This document shows, in pieces, positions 1 through 6,981 of a DNA stretch of 64,000 bases; positions within the stretch are counted from its first letter, which is position 1; every line of letters starts with the position of its first letter. A program made the translations under genes and the position numbers. The notes beneath the pieces are model-generated. The model was not told where the DNA came from. It saw only the letters and a program-made list of their open reading frames with translations, and ran no database searches. The stretch spans positions 248,001 to 312,000 of the forward strand of contig NZ_CP140151.1 of assembly GCF_034479555.1 (NCBI RefSeq), written 5' to 3'. The DNA comes from Chromohalobacter canadensis. Its GTDB lineage: Bacteria > Pseudomonadota > Gammaproteobacteria > Pseudomonadales > Halomonadaceae.

Positions 1-76
1 CTACATGAACTTCCATGAAATCGAAGAGTTCCAGAACGCGGCCGCGAACGTGATCCCGGTCGCCGAGGAAGCCTGA
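1..76 (+). CDS. 3' end of an unidentified protein-coding gene
   Basis: An open frame enters from the left edge (first whole codon at base 2) and stops with TGA at 74-76. Only about 24 residues are visible, ending in ...NVIPVAEEA. They are acidic and show no motif I can assign to a family. An intrinsic terminator follows 50 bases later, which supports this being a real gene end. Function unknown from what is visible. Confidence 0.6.
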   Translation, partial: YMNFHEIEEFQNAAANVIPVAEEA

Positions 77-123
77 CCACTCGTCTCCAATGCTCGCCTA
101 TTGAGAAAGAGTGCAGGTCACCG

Positions 124-152
124 AAACGCCCCGCCGATGCGGGGCGTTTTTT
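124..152 (+). terminator. Rho-independent terminator
   Basis: A perfect 8-bp GC stem (CGCCCCGC / GCGGGGCG) with a CGAT loop lies at 127-146, followed by six T. It ends the transcript of the gene entering from the left. Confidence 0.9.
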
Positions 153-203
153 ATGGTGTCGCCACATACCAACGTCCATGTACGTTTTTTAACACTGTTC
201 GCC

Positions 204-233
204 TTGTCAGTGAGCCAGACAGACGCTTAGATA
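204..233 (+). promoter_or_regulatory. Possible sigma-70 promoter for the outer membrane protein gene
   Basis: TTGTCA at 204-209 and TAGATA at 228-233 are separated by 18 bases, about 140 bases before the ATG at 372. The -10 match is only fair, so this is a candidate. The rest of the 77-371 gap shows no other feature apart from the terminator. Confidence 0.35.
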
Positions 234-371
234 TAAAACGCTTGTTCGCGTCCCCATTCCATACGGGTATGGGATGGGACGGCAGGATGCCATGACATTC
301 CGACCGCCCGGCGCCGCGCCTCGAGGCCGGCACATAAGGGTACGTCGTGATGACCAATCAAGGAGAACCCC

Positions 372-974
372 ATGAAACTCAAGGCTTTGATCACCGCTTC
401 CGTGGCCACGTCGAGTCTTCTCGCCCTCGCCCCCAACGCCATGGCTGCTCCCAGCCCCGAAGGCTTGTACTTCGGTGTCGGGACCGGCTTCAGCTCGCTG
501 GAAAACGATGATGACGACGTTGACGATTTTATCGAGTCGGGTAGCGAGGACTTCGATGTCGACGATGACGACAACAGCTTCAAGGGCTTCGTCGGCTACA
601 ACTTCAACCGCTACTTCGCAACAGAAGCGTTCTATGCGGACCTCGGACGTGTCGAGCTCAAGGGCAACGACACGGCCAATACCGACCTCGAGTCAGAAGC
701 TTATGGCGTCAGTCTCGTCGGCAAGCTGCCCATCACGAATTGGTTCGAGCTTTTCGCCAAGGCTGGCATGGCGAAGTGGGAAACCGATGTCGACGGCAAT
801 CTCGGCGGCGCCAGCACCGACCTGAAGGACAACGATGGCGTTGACCCGGTCTATGGCGCCGGCGCGCAATTCAACTTCACCCCTTTCCTGGTGCGCGCTG
901 AATACGAGCGCTACGACTTCGACAGCGACTACCAGGTGGACTCCTTCTCCGCATCCGTGGGCTGGCAGTTCTAA
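372..974 (+). CDS. Outer membrane beta-barrel protein (OmpA/opacity-type porin domain)
   Basis: A 200-residue precursor. A typical signal peptide (basic MKLK start, hydrophobic stretch, ANAMA-A cleavage region near residue 25) is followed by alternating aromatic beta strands and a C-terminal Trp-Gln-Phe, the hallmark of BAM-assembled barrels. The size and strand pattern fit an eight-stranded OmpA-like or OmpW-like barrel; a search would be needed to choose the subfamily. Two Asp-rich runs near residues 40-65 would sit in an early surface loop and could bind cations or reflect halophilic adaptation. AGGAGA lies before the ATG. Strong hairpins flank the gene, so it is probably a single-gene unit. 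Confidence 0.85.
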   Translation: MKLKALITASVATSSLLALAPNAMAAPSPEGLYFGVGTGFSSLENDDDDVDDFIESGSEDFDVDDDDNSFKGFVGYNFNRYFATEAFYADLGRVELKGNDTANTDLESEAYGVSLVGKLPITNWFELFAKAGMAKWETDVDGNLGGASTDLKDNDGVDPVYGAGAQFNFTPFLVRAEYERYDFDSDYQVDSFSASVGWQF

Positions 975-1001
975 ACAACGCCTCGTCATGCACCGCTGTA
1001 C

Positions 1002-1028
1002 AAGACGCCGGGCCTCGCCCGGCGTCTT
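1002..1028 (+). terminator. Hairpin terminator after the outer membrane protein gene
   Basis: A perfect 12-bp inverted repeat (AAGACGCCGGGC, loop CTC) starts 28 bases after the stop codon. The T tract behind it is weak, so termination may be only partial. Confidence 0.75.
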
Positions 1029-1136
1029 CCTGTCATTTTGCTAGTTCTTCTTCCCCCAAGGCCGCAATGGCGCGACGTTCAAGGCATGGCATGATGACAC
1101 CTGTTTCAGCGAACGCCGCACAGGCGAGGAGACTGC

Positions 1137-1625
1137 ATGCCCACTATCATCACCCCCGATATTTGTGACGCCTATCCCGACGTCAAGGTGATCGAGCCAT
1201 CGTTGGCCAATGTCGGCGGACACGACGCCTTCTATGGGCCGGTGCGCACGGTTAAATGCTTCGAGGACAACTCTCGCGTCAAGGAAGCGGTCAATGAACC
1301 CGGCGATGGCGCCGTCCTGGTCGTCGACGGCGGCGGCTCCTGGCGTTGCGCGCTGCTGGGCGACATGCTGGCGGCCAAGGCTGTCGACAATGGCTGGGCC
1401 GGTATCATCGTCTATGGTTGCGTGCGCGATATCGACATTCTCAACGAGACTCCAATCGGCATCCAGGCGCTTGGCACGCACCCCCGCAAGAGCGAGAAAC
1501 GTGGCGAAGGTCAGCGCGATATTCCCGTCACGTTTGGCGGCGTGACGATCGCACCGGGGCAGTGGCTTTACGCCGACAACAACGGAATCGTGATTACCCA
1601 TGAGCCATTAACGCTAGATGACTGA
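1137..1625 (+). CDS. rraA: RraA family protein (RNase E activity regulator / HMG-aldolase fold)
   Basis: 162 residues, the same length as E. coli RraA. The family signatures appear in order: TVKCFEDN near residue 38, [17 protein letters not shown] near 61-77, IVYGCVRD near 92-99 and [19 protein letters not shown] near 134-152. E. coli RraA inhibits RNase E, while related proteins act as 4-hydroxy-4-methyl-2-oxoglutarate aldolases. The VKCFEDN and DGGGS motifs favour the RraA branch, but either activity is possible. GAGGAGA precedes the ATG. It is followed by the phosphodiesterase gene after 74 bases on the same strand. Confidence 0.85.
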   Translation: MPTIITPDICDAYPDVKVIEPSLANVGGHDAFYGPVRTVKCFEDNSRVKEAVNEPGDGAVLVVDGGGSWRCALLGDMLAAKAVDNGWAGIIVYGCVRDIDILNETPIGIQALGTHPRKSEKRGEGQRDIPVTFGGVTIAPGQWLYADNNGIVITHEPLTLDD

Positions 1626-1699
1626 TAGCGCTGCTATTTGCCAGCGGCGAGCGACGATGCGAGGCTTGCAATGTCCTGATAGGAAACGAAGGAGTTGTC

Positions 1700-3514
1700 A
1701 TGCTCGCCACCCGCACGTTGCTGGGTGACATTGCGACCCAATTGCGCGCTCAGGGACGAGCGCTACTGGTTTTTCATCTATTCTTCACTGTCCTCGCCAC
1801 GGCCGTATTGGTCCCGCTGACGACTTGGACCCTGACCAGTCTGCTGCATGCCTTCCATCGTCAGGCGCTCAGCAATGCCCAGATCGCCGACATGGCGCTT
1901 TCCCCCTTGGGCCTTGCCTGGGGTCTCGTGGCGCTGGGCCTGAGTTTTCTGCTGATCTTCCTGCAGCAAAGCGGCATGATGCGGTTAGTCGCTGCGCCCG
2001 GACCGGGGCGCTACCTCGCGACGATGAACACACTGTGGCAAATCGGTCGCCGCTTTCCGAGTATCGCCGGGCTCACATTCCTTCAGGTCGGCGCCCACTT
2101 GCTGCTCGTCGCTCCGTTCGTGCTGCTGATCGCCTATTGCTACGACGCCTTGCTTGGCGATGCCGAGCTCTACGTCGTGATGCGCATGAAACCCCCGGCC
2201 TTATGGCACTTCGCCACACTCGGCGGTGGCCTAGCGCTCATCGCACTATGGTGTCAGGCATGGCTCTATGCGCGCTGGTTTTTGGCGCTACCCGCCCTGG
2301 TGCTGGACCGACTTCCCCCTCTCCAGGCGCTGGCACGCAGTCGTGCGCTCACAAGAGGGCGACACACACGCATCACGGCACTGGCACTGACATTCGCCTT
2401 GGGAGTCGCCGCACTGCCGGTCCTGTTCAGCATCCTGTTCAATAGTCTGGCGTCGCCGCTGATCAGCCATCTACCCGACCGCATTTCACTGCTGATTCCC
2501 GTCATGCTGGTCTACGTGGCGGCCTATACGCTTTCGATCATCGCCGTGACATTTCTCGGTGTCGCGGCCAACAGCCTGCTGGTAGCCAACCTCTACCGAC
2601 GGTTGGGGGGCAGCATGCTCGGTGTCACGGACTCGCCAGCACCTACGCAGTCGGGCTGGTGGGCCTGGACCGCCGAGGCCGTCTTGCTGGTCTTTGCGCT
2701 GCTCCAAGCGGGATGGGTGCTAAGTGACTTCCAACTGCGCGACGATGTCGCCGTCACCGCCCATCGCGGCAGTTCGATGGCGGCACCGGAGAACACCTTA
2801 GCGGCGATGCGCCAAGCCATCCAGGAAGGCGCCGACTATCTGGAACTGGACGTCAGGCTGTTGCGCGATGGCAATGTCGTCCTCTCTCACGACCGCACAT
2901 TGGAACGCCTCACCGGTCAGGCACTGGCGGTCAACGACCTGACGCTAGAAGAAACACGCGATATCGATATCGGCAGCTGGTTCGGTGATGACTTTTCCGA
3001 TGAACGCTTGGCCACGCTCGATCAGGTGATTGGCCTGGCGCATGGCAAGTCGCGCCTGTACGTCGAACTCAAGCCAAGCACCGGCAACGAGCAGGCGCTC
3101 ATCGAAGCGGTCGTCGAACGTTTGCGACGTTACGGCATCGCCGACAGCGCGGTCATCGCATCGTTATCGCCGACGATTATTCGCGACGTCGAGGACTATG
3201 CCCCCGATATCGATACCACGCTGTTCGTTCAATTCCTGCTCCCCGGCGCTCTGACCTCAACCCCGGCCGATATCATCGGCCTGCGTCACACCCGCGCCGA
3301 TGCCGGGACTGTCAACATGGTGCATGACAGCGGCCGCGAATTGCATATCTGGACCGTCAACAGCGCCCGTGACATGTCGCGCTACATCGATATGGGCGTC
3401 GACAATATCATCACCGACCGTCCTGCAACGCTGATCGACCTGCTCACCGAACGCGCCACCCTCAGCGATGGCGAACTGCTGTTGCTCAAACTGCGCAACT
3501 GGCTGCATCAGTAA
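1700..3514 (+). CDS. Membrane-anchored glycerophosphoryl diester phosphodiesterase
   Basis: 604 residues with two parts. Residues 1 to about 340 carry six to eight hydrophobic segments matching the membrane domain found in front of some GDPD enzymes. Residues 350-590 are a GDPD TIM barrel starting with the catalytic His-Arg-Gly at 355-357, then PENT, the metal-binding ELDVRLLRDG with HD, and the C-terminal HIWTVN and DNIITDRP strands. It should hydrolyse glycerophosphodiesters to glycerol-3-phosphate plus an alcohol, probably facing the periplasm. It could supply glycerol-3-phosphate to the glp genes near 42 kb. GAAGGAG precedes the ATG. Confidence 0.88.
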   Translation: MLATRTLLGDIATQLRAQGRALLVFHLFFTVLATAVLVPLTTWTLTSLLHAFHRQALSNAQIADMALSPLGLAWGLVALGLSFLLIFLQQSGMMRLVAAPGPGRYLATMNTLWQIGRRFPSIAGLTFLQVGAHLLLVAPFVLLIAYCYDALLGDAELYVVMRMKPPALWHFATLGGGLALIALWCQAWLYARWFLALPALVLDRLPPLQALARSRALTRGRHTRITALALTFALGVAALPVLFSILFNSLASPLISHLPDRISLLIPVMLVYVAAYTLSIIAVTFLGVAANSLLVANLYRRLGGSMLGVTDSPAPTQSGWWAWTAEAVLLVFALLQAGWVLSDFQLRDDVAVTAHRGSSMAAPENTLAAMRQAIQEGADYLELDVRLLRDGNVVLSHDRTLERLTGQALAVNDLTLEETRDIDIGSWFGDDFSDERLATLDQVIGLAHGKSRLYVELKPSTGNEQALIEAVVERLRRYGIADSAVIASLSPTIIRDVEDYAPDIDTTLFVQFLLPGALTSTPADIIGLRHTRADAGTVNMVHDSGRELHIWTVNSARDMSRYIDMGVDNIITDRPATLIDLLTERATLSDGELLLLKLRNWLHQ

Positions 3515-3527
3515 CGCACCGTCCGGA

Positions 3528-3600
3528 ATCGAGTAGGAGGGGGAGTCACCTCCCCCGTCCTCTCACACCACCGTACGTACCGTTCGGTATACGGCGGTTC
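3528..3600 (-). ncRNA. Group II intron domains V and VI
   Basis: On the minus strand, positions 3600-3567 fold as a domain V-type hairpin (GAACCGCCGTATACC paired with GGTACGTACGGTGGT). Positions 3562-3528 fold as domain VI (GGGGGAG, GTGA loop, CTCCCCC, then TCCT with an unpaired A and CTCGAT). They directly follow the maturase stop codon, as in class C introns. Confidence 0.75.
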
Positions 3601-4926
3601 ATGAAGAACGGCTAAGCCCTCTTGCCGTGTCGAGTACCGAAATCAGCCCCTGCTGCTCGAACCACTTCCGTGGCAGGGCCTGATTCATGTGCGCGGCTCC
3701 CGCATTCCACCAAGGACCTCGCCCATTCCCCGCTGATTTCCAGGCACGGGGCTCATCCAACCCTAGCGCCAGAAGTTTCCTACGCCGGGTGCCTGGACGT
3801 TTCCACTGTCGCCAGATCACGCAGCGCAATCGTCGGCGTACCCATTGATCCAGCGCTTCCAGGGGACGCTTCACATCGACGAGGCTGAAGTAGCTGGCCC
3901 AGCCGCGTAGGACGGGTGCCAACGCCTCAGTGACTCGCCGGATGTTGTGGCCCCTGCCACGCTTCAGGCTCTCGCGGACACGCTGCATCAAGCGCTGCAG
4001 GCTGGCCTTGGCCAGCGTCAGCTTCGGCAGTTTGTGCCGGGTCAGCGTGTAGCCCAGATACCCACGGCGCCACGGCCGGTCCACCGCGCTCTTGGCGCGA
4101 TTGACCGTGAGTCTAAGTGAGTTCTCGAGAAAATCACTCAGGCTGGCCATCACGCGCTCACCCGCTCGCCGGCTCCGTACATAAATCTGCATGTCGTCGG
4201 CGTAGCGGCAGAAGCGGTGGCCGCGGCGTTCCAGTTCTTTGTCCACGTCATCCAGCAGGATATTCGCCAGCAGCGGACTCAGCGGTCCGCCCTGGGGCGC
4301 TCCCTGCTTTCTTGGTGTGGTCAGGCCGTGCTGGAACATCCCAGCTTCCAGATAGCGACGGATCAAGCGCAGCACTCGCTTATCGTGAACGCGACGCGCG
4401 ACCCGCGCCATCAACAGGTCGTGGTTCACGCGGTCGAAGAAAGCTTCCAGATCGAGATCGACCACCCAGCGGTGGCCGACAGAAACGTGAGCCTTCATCG
4501 CCGAGACGGCCTGCTGGGCACTGCGCCCGGGGCGATAGCCGTAGCTCGATGCGGAAAAGCCCGGATCGAAGATCGGCGTCAGCACCTGCAGCAGCGCCTG
4601 CTGGATCAGCCGGTCGGTGACCGTGGGAATACCAAGCTGTCGTGTCCCGCCCTTGGGCTTGGGGATCTTGGCGGCTCGGATCGGGCTGGGGGTGGTACTC
4701 ACCGGCCAGCAGCCGCTCGCGCAGCGTCGGCCAGTACTGTTTCAGATGGTCGGTCAACTGGTCCACCGTCATGCCGTCGGCACCCGGTGCGCCTTTGTTG
4801 GCGACCACCCTACGGTAAGCCCGCGCCATGTTGGCCTTCTCTACCACGGCTTCCATGAGCGGGGCGGGCTCCGCTTTCGTCCACGATGACGACGCCGGGA
4901 CCGTCTCGACGCCCACCGGCTGGGAC

Positions 4927-4950
4927 TGAACTGCACCCCGAAAGTTGGAC
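4927..4950 (+). repeat. Left terminal inverted repeat of the IS3-family element
   Basis: Begins TGAACTG and ends GTTGGAC. It matches the inverted right end at both its outer seven and inner seven bases, with mismatches only in the middle. Confidence 0.88.
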
Positions 4951-4977
4951 ATCCAATCCAACCTTCGGGGTGTTTCT

Positions 4978-5517
4978 ATGAAGAACCAGTACAGCGACCA
5001 GTTTAAGCTGCAAGTGGTGCAGCAATACCTGAGTGGAGATGTCGGCCTAGAAGTGGTTGCCCATCAGTTGGGTCTGGACTATTCCATGGTCAGGCGATGG
5101 GTGGAGCAGTACCGGCAGCATGGGCCTTTGGGATGGCGCCAAACACGCCGTCACTACAGCCCAGCGTTCAAGCGTGAGGTGCTGGAAAGGAGGTGGCGCG
5201 ACGGCTTGTCGATCCGACAGACCGAGATCCTGTTTGATATCCGTGCTGCTGGCGCTATTGGCAGATGGGAGCGTCAGTACCATAGTGGTGGCCTAACTGC
5301 CTTGGAACCGAAACGTACGGGACGCCGCCCGATGCCCCAGAAGCCCCCATCGCCAACGCCTGAGCCTCCCGCCGATGGTGAGCGCTCCCATGAGGAGTTG
5401 CTCGAGGAGCTGGCCTATCTGCGGGCAGAGAATGCCTATCTAAAAAAGCTCGATGCCTTGGCCCGAGAGAAACGGGCGACGACACGGGGCAAAAAGCCCA
5501 AGCCGTCCAAGGGTTAA
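4978..5517 (+). CDS. IS3-family transposase OrfA (helix-turn-helix protein)
   Basis: 179 residues from the ATG at 4978, which I prefer because the open frame upstream runs into the terminal repeat. Two helix-turn-helix segments (near residues 15-40 and 60-90) bind the IS ends. A heptad pattern near residues 140-160 (LLEELAYLRAENAYLKKL) is the leucine zipper for multimerisation. Made alone, OrfA usually acts as a regulator. A -1 shift at 5442-5448 fuses it to OrfB to give the full transposase. Confidence 0.88.
   Translation: MKNQYSDQFKLQVVQQYLSGDVGLEVVAHQLGLDYSMVRRWVEQYRQHGPLGWRQTRRHYSPAFKREVLERRWRDGLSIRQTEILFDIRAAGAIGRWERQYHSGGLTALEPKRTGRRPMPQKPPSPTPEPPADGERSHEELLEELAYLRAENAYLKKLDALAREKRATTRGKKPKPSKG
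5442..5448 (+). promoter_or_regulatory. Programmed -1 ribosomal frameshift site (A AAA AAG)
   Basis: The slippery heptamer A-AAA-AAG lies in frame in orfA just after the zipper (codons CTA AAA AAG). After a -1 slip, the orfB frame is open without interruption to 6344, joining YLKK to the DDE domain. This is the classic IS3-family signal. Confidence 0.88.
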
Positions 5518-6344
5518 GGCATGAGCACCCCCTAGCGCTGCTGCTGCGTGCGGCATCGCTGCCGCGCAGCACGTTCTACTACCAGCTCAAGGCCCTGAGG
5601 GCTGACGATCTGTATGCGCCTCTGAAGGCGCGTATCCAGGCGATCTATGATCACCACAAGGGACGCTATGGCTATCGCCGTATCACCGCTGTGCTGCGCC
5701 AGGCAGGCGAGGCGGTCAACCACAAGACCGTCCAGCGGTTGATGCAGCAGCTGGGCTTGAAGTCCCGCGTTCGCCCCAAACGATATCGAGCTTATCGCGG
5801 CGTCGAGGGCTATGCCGCTCCCAATACGCTACAGCGTCGATTTCAAGCCCAAGGGCCGAATCAACGCTGGGTGACCGACATCACCGAATTCAAGGTCAAT
5901 GACCAGAAACTCTACCTGTCACCGGTCATGGATCTGTATAACGGCGAAATCATCGCCTTCCAGACTGGGCCACGACCGGTATTCGGCCTAGTGAAGCATA
6001 TGCTGAAGAGCGCCTTTGACCGGCTCAGGCCGGATGATCGGCCTCTATTGCACACGGATCAGGGGTGGCATTACCGCCACCCTAACTATCGTCGCCTGGT
6101 GGCGGAGAAGCGGATACTGCGCAGCATGTCACGGAAAGGGAATTGTCTGGACAATGCCGCTATGGAGAGTTTTTTCGGCACCCTGAAAGCGGAGTACTTC
6201 CATCTGAACCGGTTCGATACCGTTGAGCAGTTGCAGCAAGGCATTGCCGAGTACATCCACTACTACAACCATCAGCGGATCAAGCAGAGACTAAAAGGCC
6301 TGAGCCCCGTGCAATACAGGACTCAGGCCATGGCCGCCGGTTAA
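5448..6344 (+). CDS. IS3-family transposase OrfB (DDE catalytic domain), made by -1 frameshift
   Basis: About 298 residues in the -1 frame after the slippery site, with no convincing independent start (a GTG at 5691 would lose the N-terminal part). It contains an HTH_21-type segment (GRYGYRRITAVL) and the rve integrase core: first Asp in WVTDITEF, second in HTDQG and the Glu in NAAMESFFGTLK, then the conserved YIHYYNHQR. It ends in TAA 35 bases before the right end of the IS. All three catalytic residues are present. Confidence 0.9.
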   Translation, partial: ARCLGPRETGDDTGQKAQAVQGLRHEHPLALLLRAASLPRSTFYYQLKALRADDLYAPLKARIQAIYDHHKGRYGYRRITAVLRQAGEAVNHKTVQRLMQQLGLKSRVRPKRYRAYRGVEGYAAPNTLQRRFQAQGPNQRWVTDITEFKVNDQKLYLSPVMDLYNGEIIAFQTGPRPVFGLVKHMLKSAFDRLRPDDRPLLHTDQGWHYRHPNYRRLVAEKRILRSMSRKGNCLDNAAMESFFGTLKAEYFHLNRFDTVEQLQQGIAEYIHYYNHQRIKQRLKGLSPVQYRTQAMAAG

Positions 6345-6355
6345 GAGAACTAACC

Positions 6356-6379
6356 GTCCAACGATTGGGGGTCAGTTCA
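6356..6379 (-). repeat. Right terminal inverted repeat of the IS3-family element
   Basis: The inverted partner of the left end, ending in CAGTTCA. The GAC duplication follows immediately at 6380-6382. Confidence 0.88.
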
Positions 6380-6911
6380 GACGCGGGGTTCCACCCCGGC
6401 CCCTCTGGGTGGGTGGCGGTGTTAGCGCCCATTGCTGTCTTCACGATCAATCCTCGAGACGTCATCGCCTACTCGCGGTTCTTCATGTTCGGCCCTTGGT
6501 GCCGGGGTGAACCGGCACTTACTATGGCCTTGGCTGACGTCTGATGGTCCCTCCCGTCGCCTCTCGACGCCGGTAGCACCGTGGCAGACCACCAGACCTC
6601 CCAGGGTAAGACGCGCGACCTTCCCGCTTATGCCTGTCGGATTTACGTCATGGCGTTTCGTGCAAGTATCGGGCTTTGGTGATCGTTGCCACCTCACCCC
6701 GCCAGGACGCCTCATATCCGCTTCCTGTTCGTCAGGCCAGCGTTTTGCCTCGGGCTTCCTTCGGATTCTCCCTCGCAGAAGACACCCTTGCCGTCGGCTA
6801 GTACTTCCCCTTGCCGGGCGTACAGGGGACTTTCACCCCCCAGTCATCCCGAGGCACCACCCTCGGGAACAGCGCCAGTCTGGCGCTGCGCGCCATGCCT
6901 GGCGCACAACG

Positions 6912-6940
6912 AAAAAGGCGTGCCCGTCATTGGGCACGCC
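6912..6940 (-). terminator. ppsA intrinsic terminator, target site of the group II intron
   Basis: On the minus strand a perfect 9-bp stem (GGCGTGCCC / GGGCACGCC) with a 6-base loop is followed by TTTTT, 42 bases after the ppsA stop. The intron starts at 6907, right after TTTTTCGTT. Confidence 0.92.
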
Positions 6941-6981
6941 AGATACCGCATGGAGATGTATCGAGCCGATGAGGGACCGCG

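Larger units (their letters stand above)
4927..6379 (+). mobile_element. IS3-family insertion sequence (IS150-like), intact ends
   Basis: A 1453-bp element with imperfect 24-bp terminal inverted repeats, flanked by a 3-bp direct duplication GAC (4924-4926 and 6380-6382). It encodes overlapping orfA and orfB in two frames with an A6G frameshift signal between them. The size, frame arrangement, DDE transposase and 3-bp duplication are standard for IS3-family elements; the OrfA leucine zipper followed by YLKK at the shift site suggests the IS150 group. The insertion is clean inside the intron maturase gene. All parts look intact, so this copy may still be active. Confidence 0.92.
3599..6465 (-). 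pseudogene. ltrA: Group II intron reverse transcriptase/maturase, disrupted
   Basis: Three fragments make one class C maturase. The N-terminal piece (6465 or, more likely, the ATG at 6432, to 6383) is cut near codon 30 by the IS element. It resumes at 4923 with the RT-0 region (MARAYRRVVANKGAPGADG). At a C5 run on the minus strand (4692-4688) one surplus C shifts the frame; with four C the reading would run from EYH into PSPIRAAKIPKPKGGTR without a break. The remaining 3599-4702 frame carries RT motifs, the YADD active site (FCRYADD) and the thumb/X domain, ending GPWWNAGAAHMN...GLISVLD. No endonuclease domain is present, as expected for class C. Both lesions should inactivate it. Confidence 0.88.
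3528..6907 (-). mobile_element. Group II intron, bacterial class C, interrupted by an IS3-family element
   Basis: Read on the minus strand, the element begins with the group II 5' consensus GTGCG at 6907 (GTGCGCCAGGCATGG). It carries a maturase gene (3599-6465) and ends with domain V/VI hairpins at 3528-3600. Its 5' end lies four bases after the T run of the ppsA terminator, the placement typical of class C introns, which insert behind intrinsic terminators. Without the IS insertion it would be about 1.92 kb, normal for the class. I put the 3' end at 3528 (...CGAT) because the unpaired A of domain VI then sits seven bases upstream; 3533 (...CTAC) is the alternative. The maturase is broken, so self-mobility is unlikely. 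Confidence 0.88.

Noticed and set aside
101..583. Short open frames on both strands around the first terminator and outer membrane protein gene
   Set aside because: They overlap the terminator or run antisense to a well-supported gene, with no start signals.
3528..3533. Intron 3' end at 3533 (ending CTAC)
   Set aside because: It also ends in A-pyrimidine, but would put the unpaired domain VI adenosine only two bases from the splice site, whereas seven to eight is normal.
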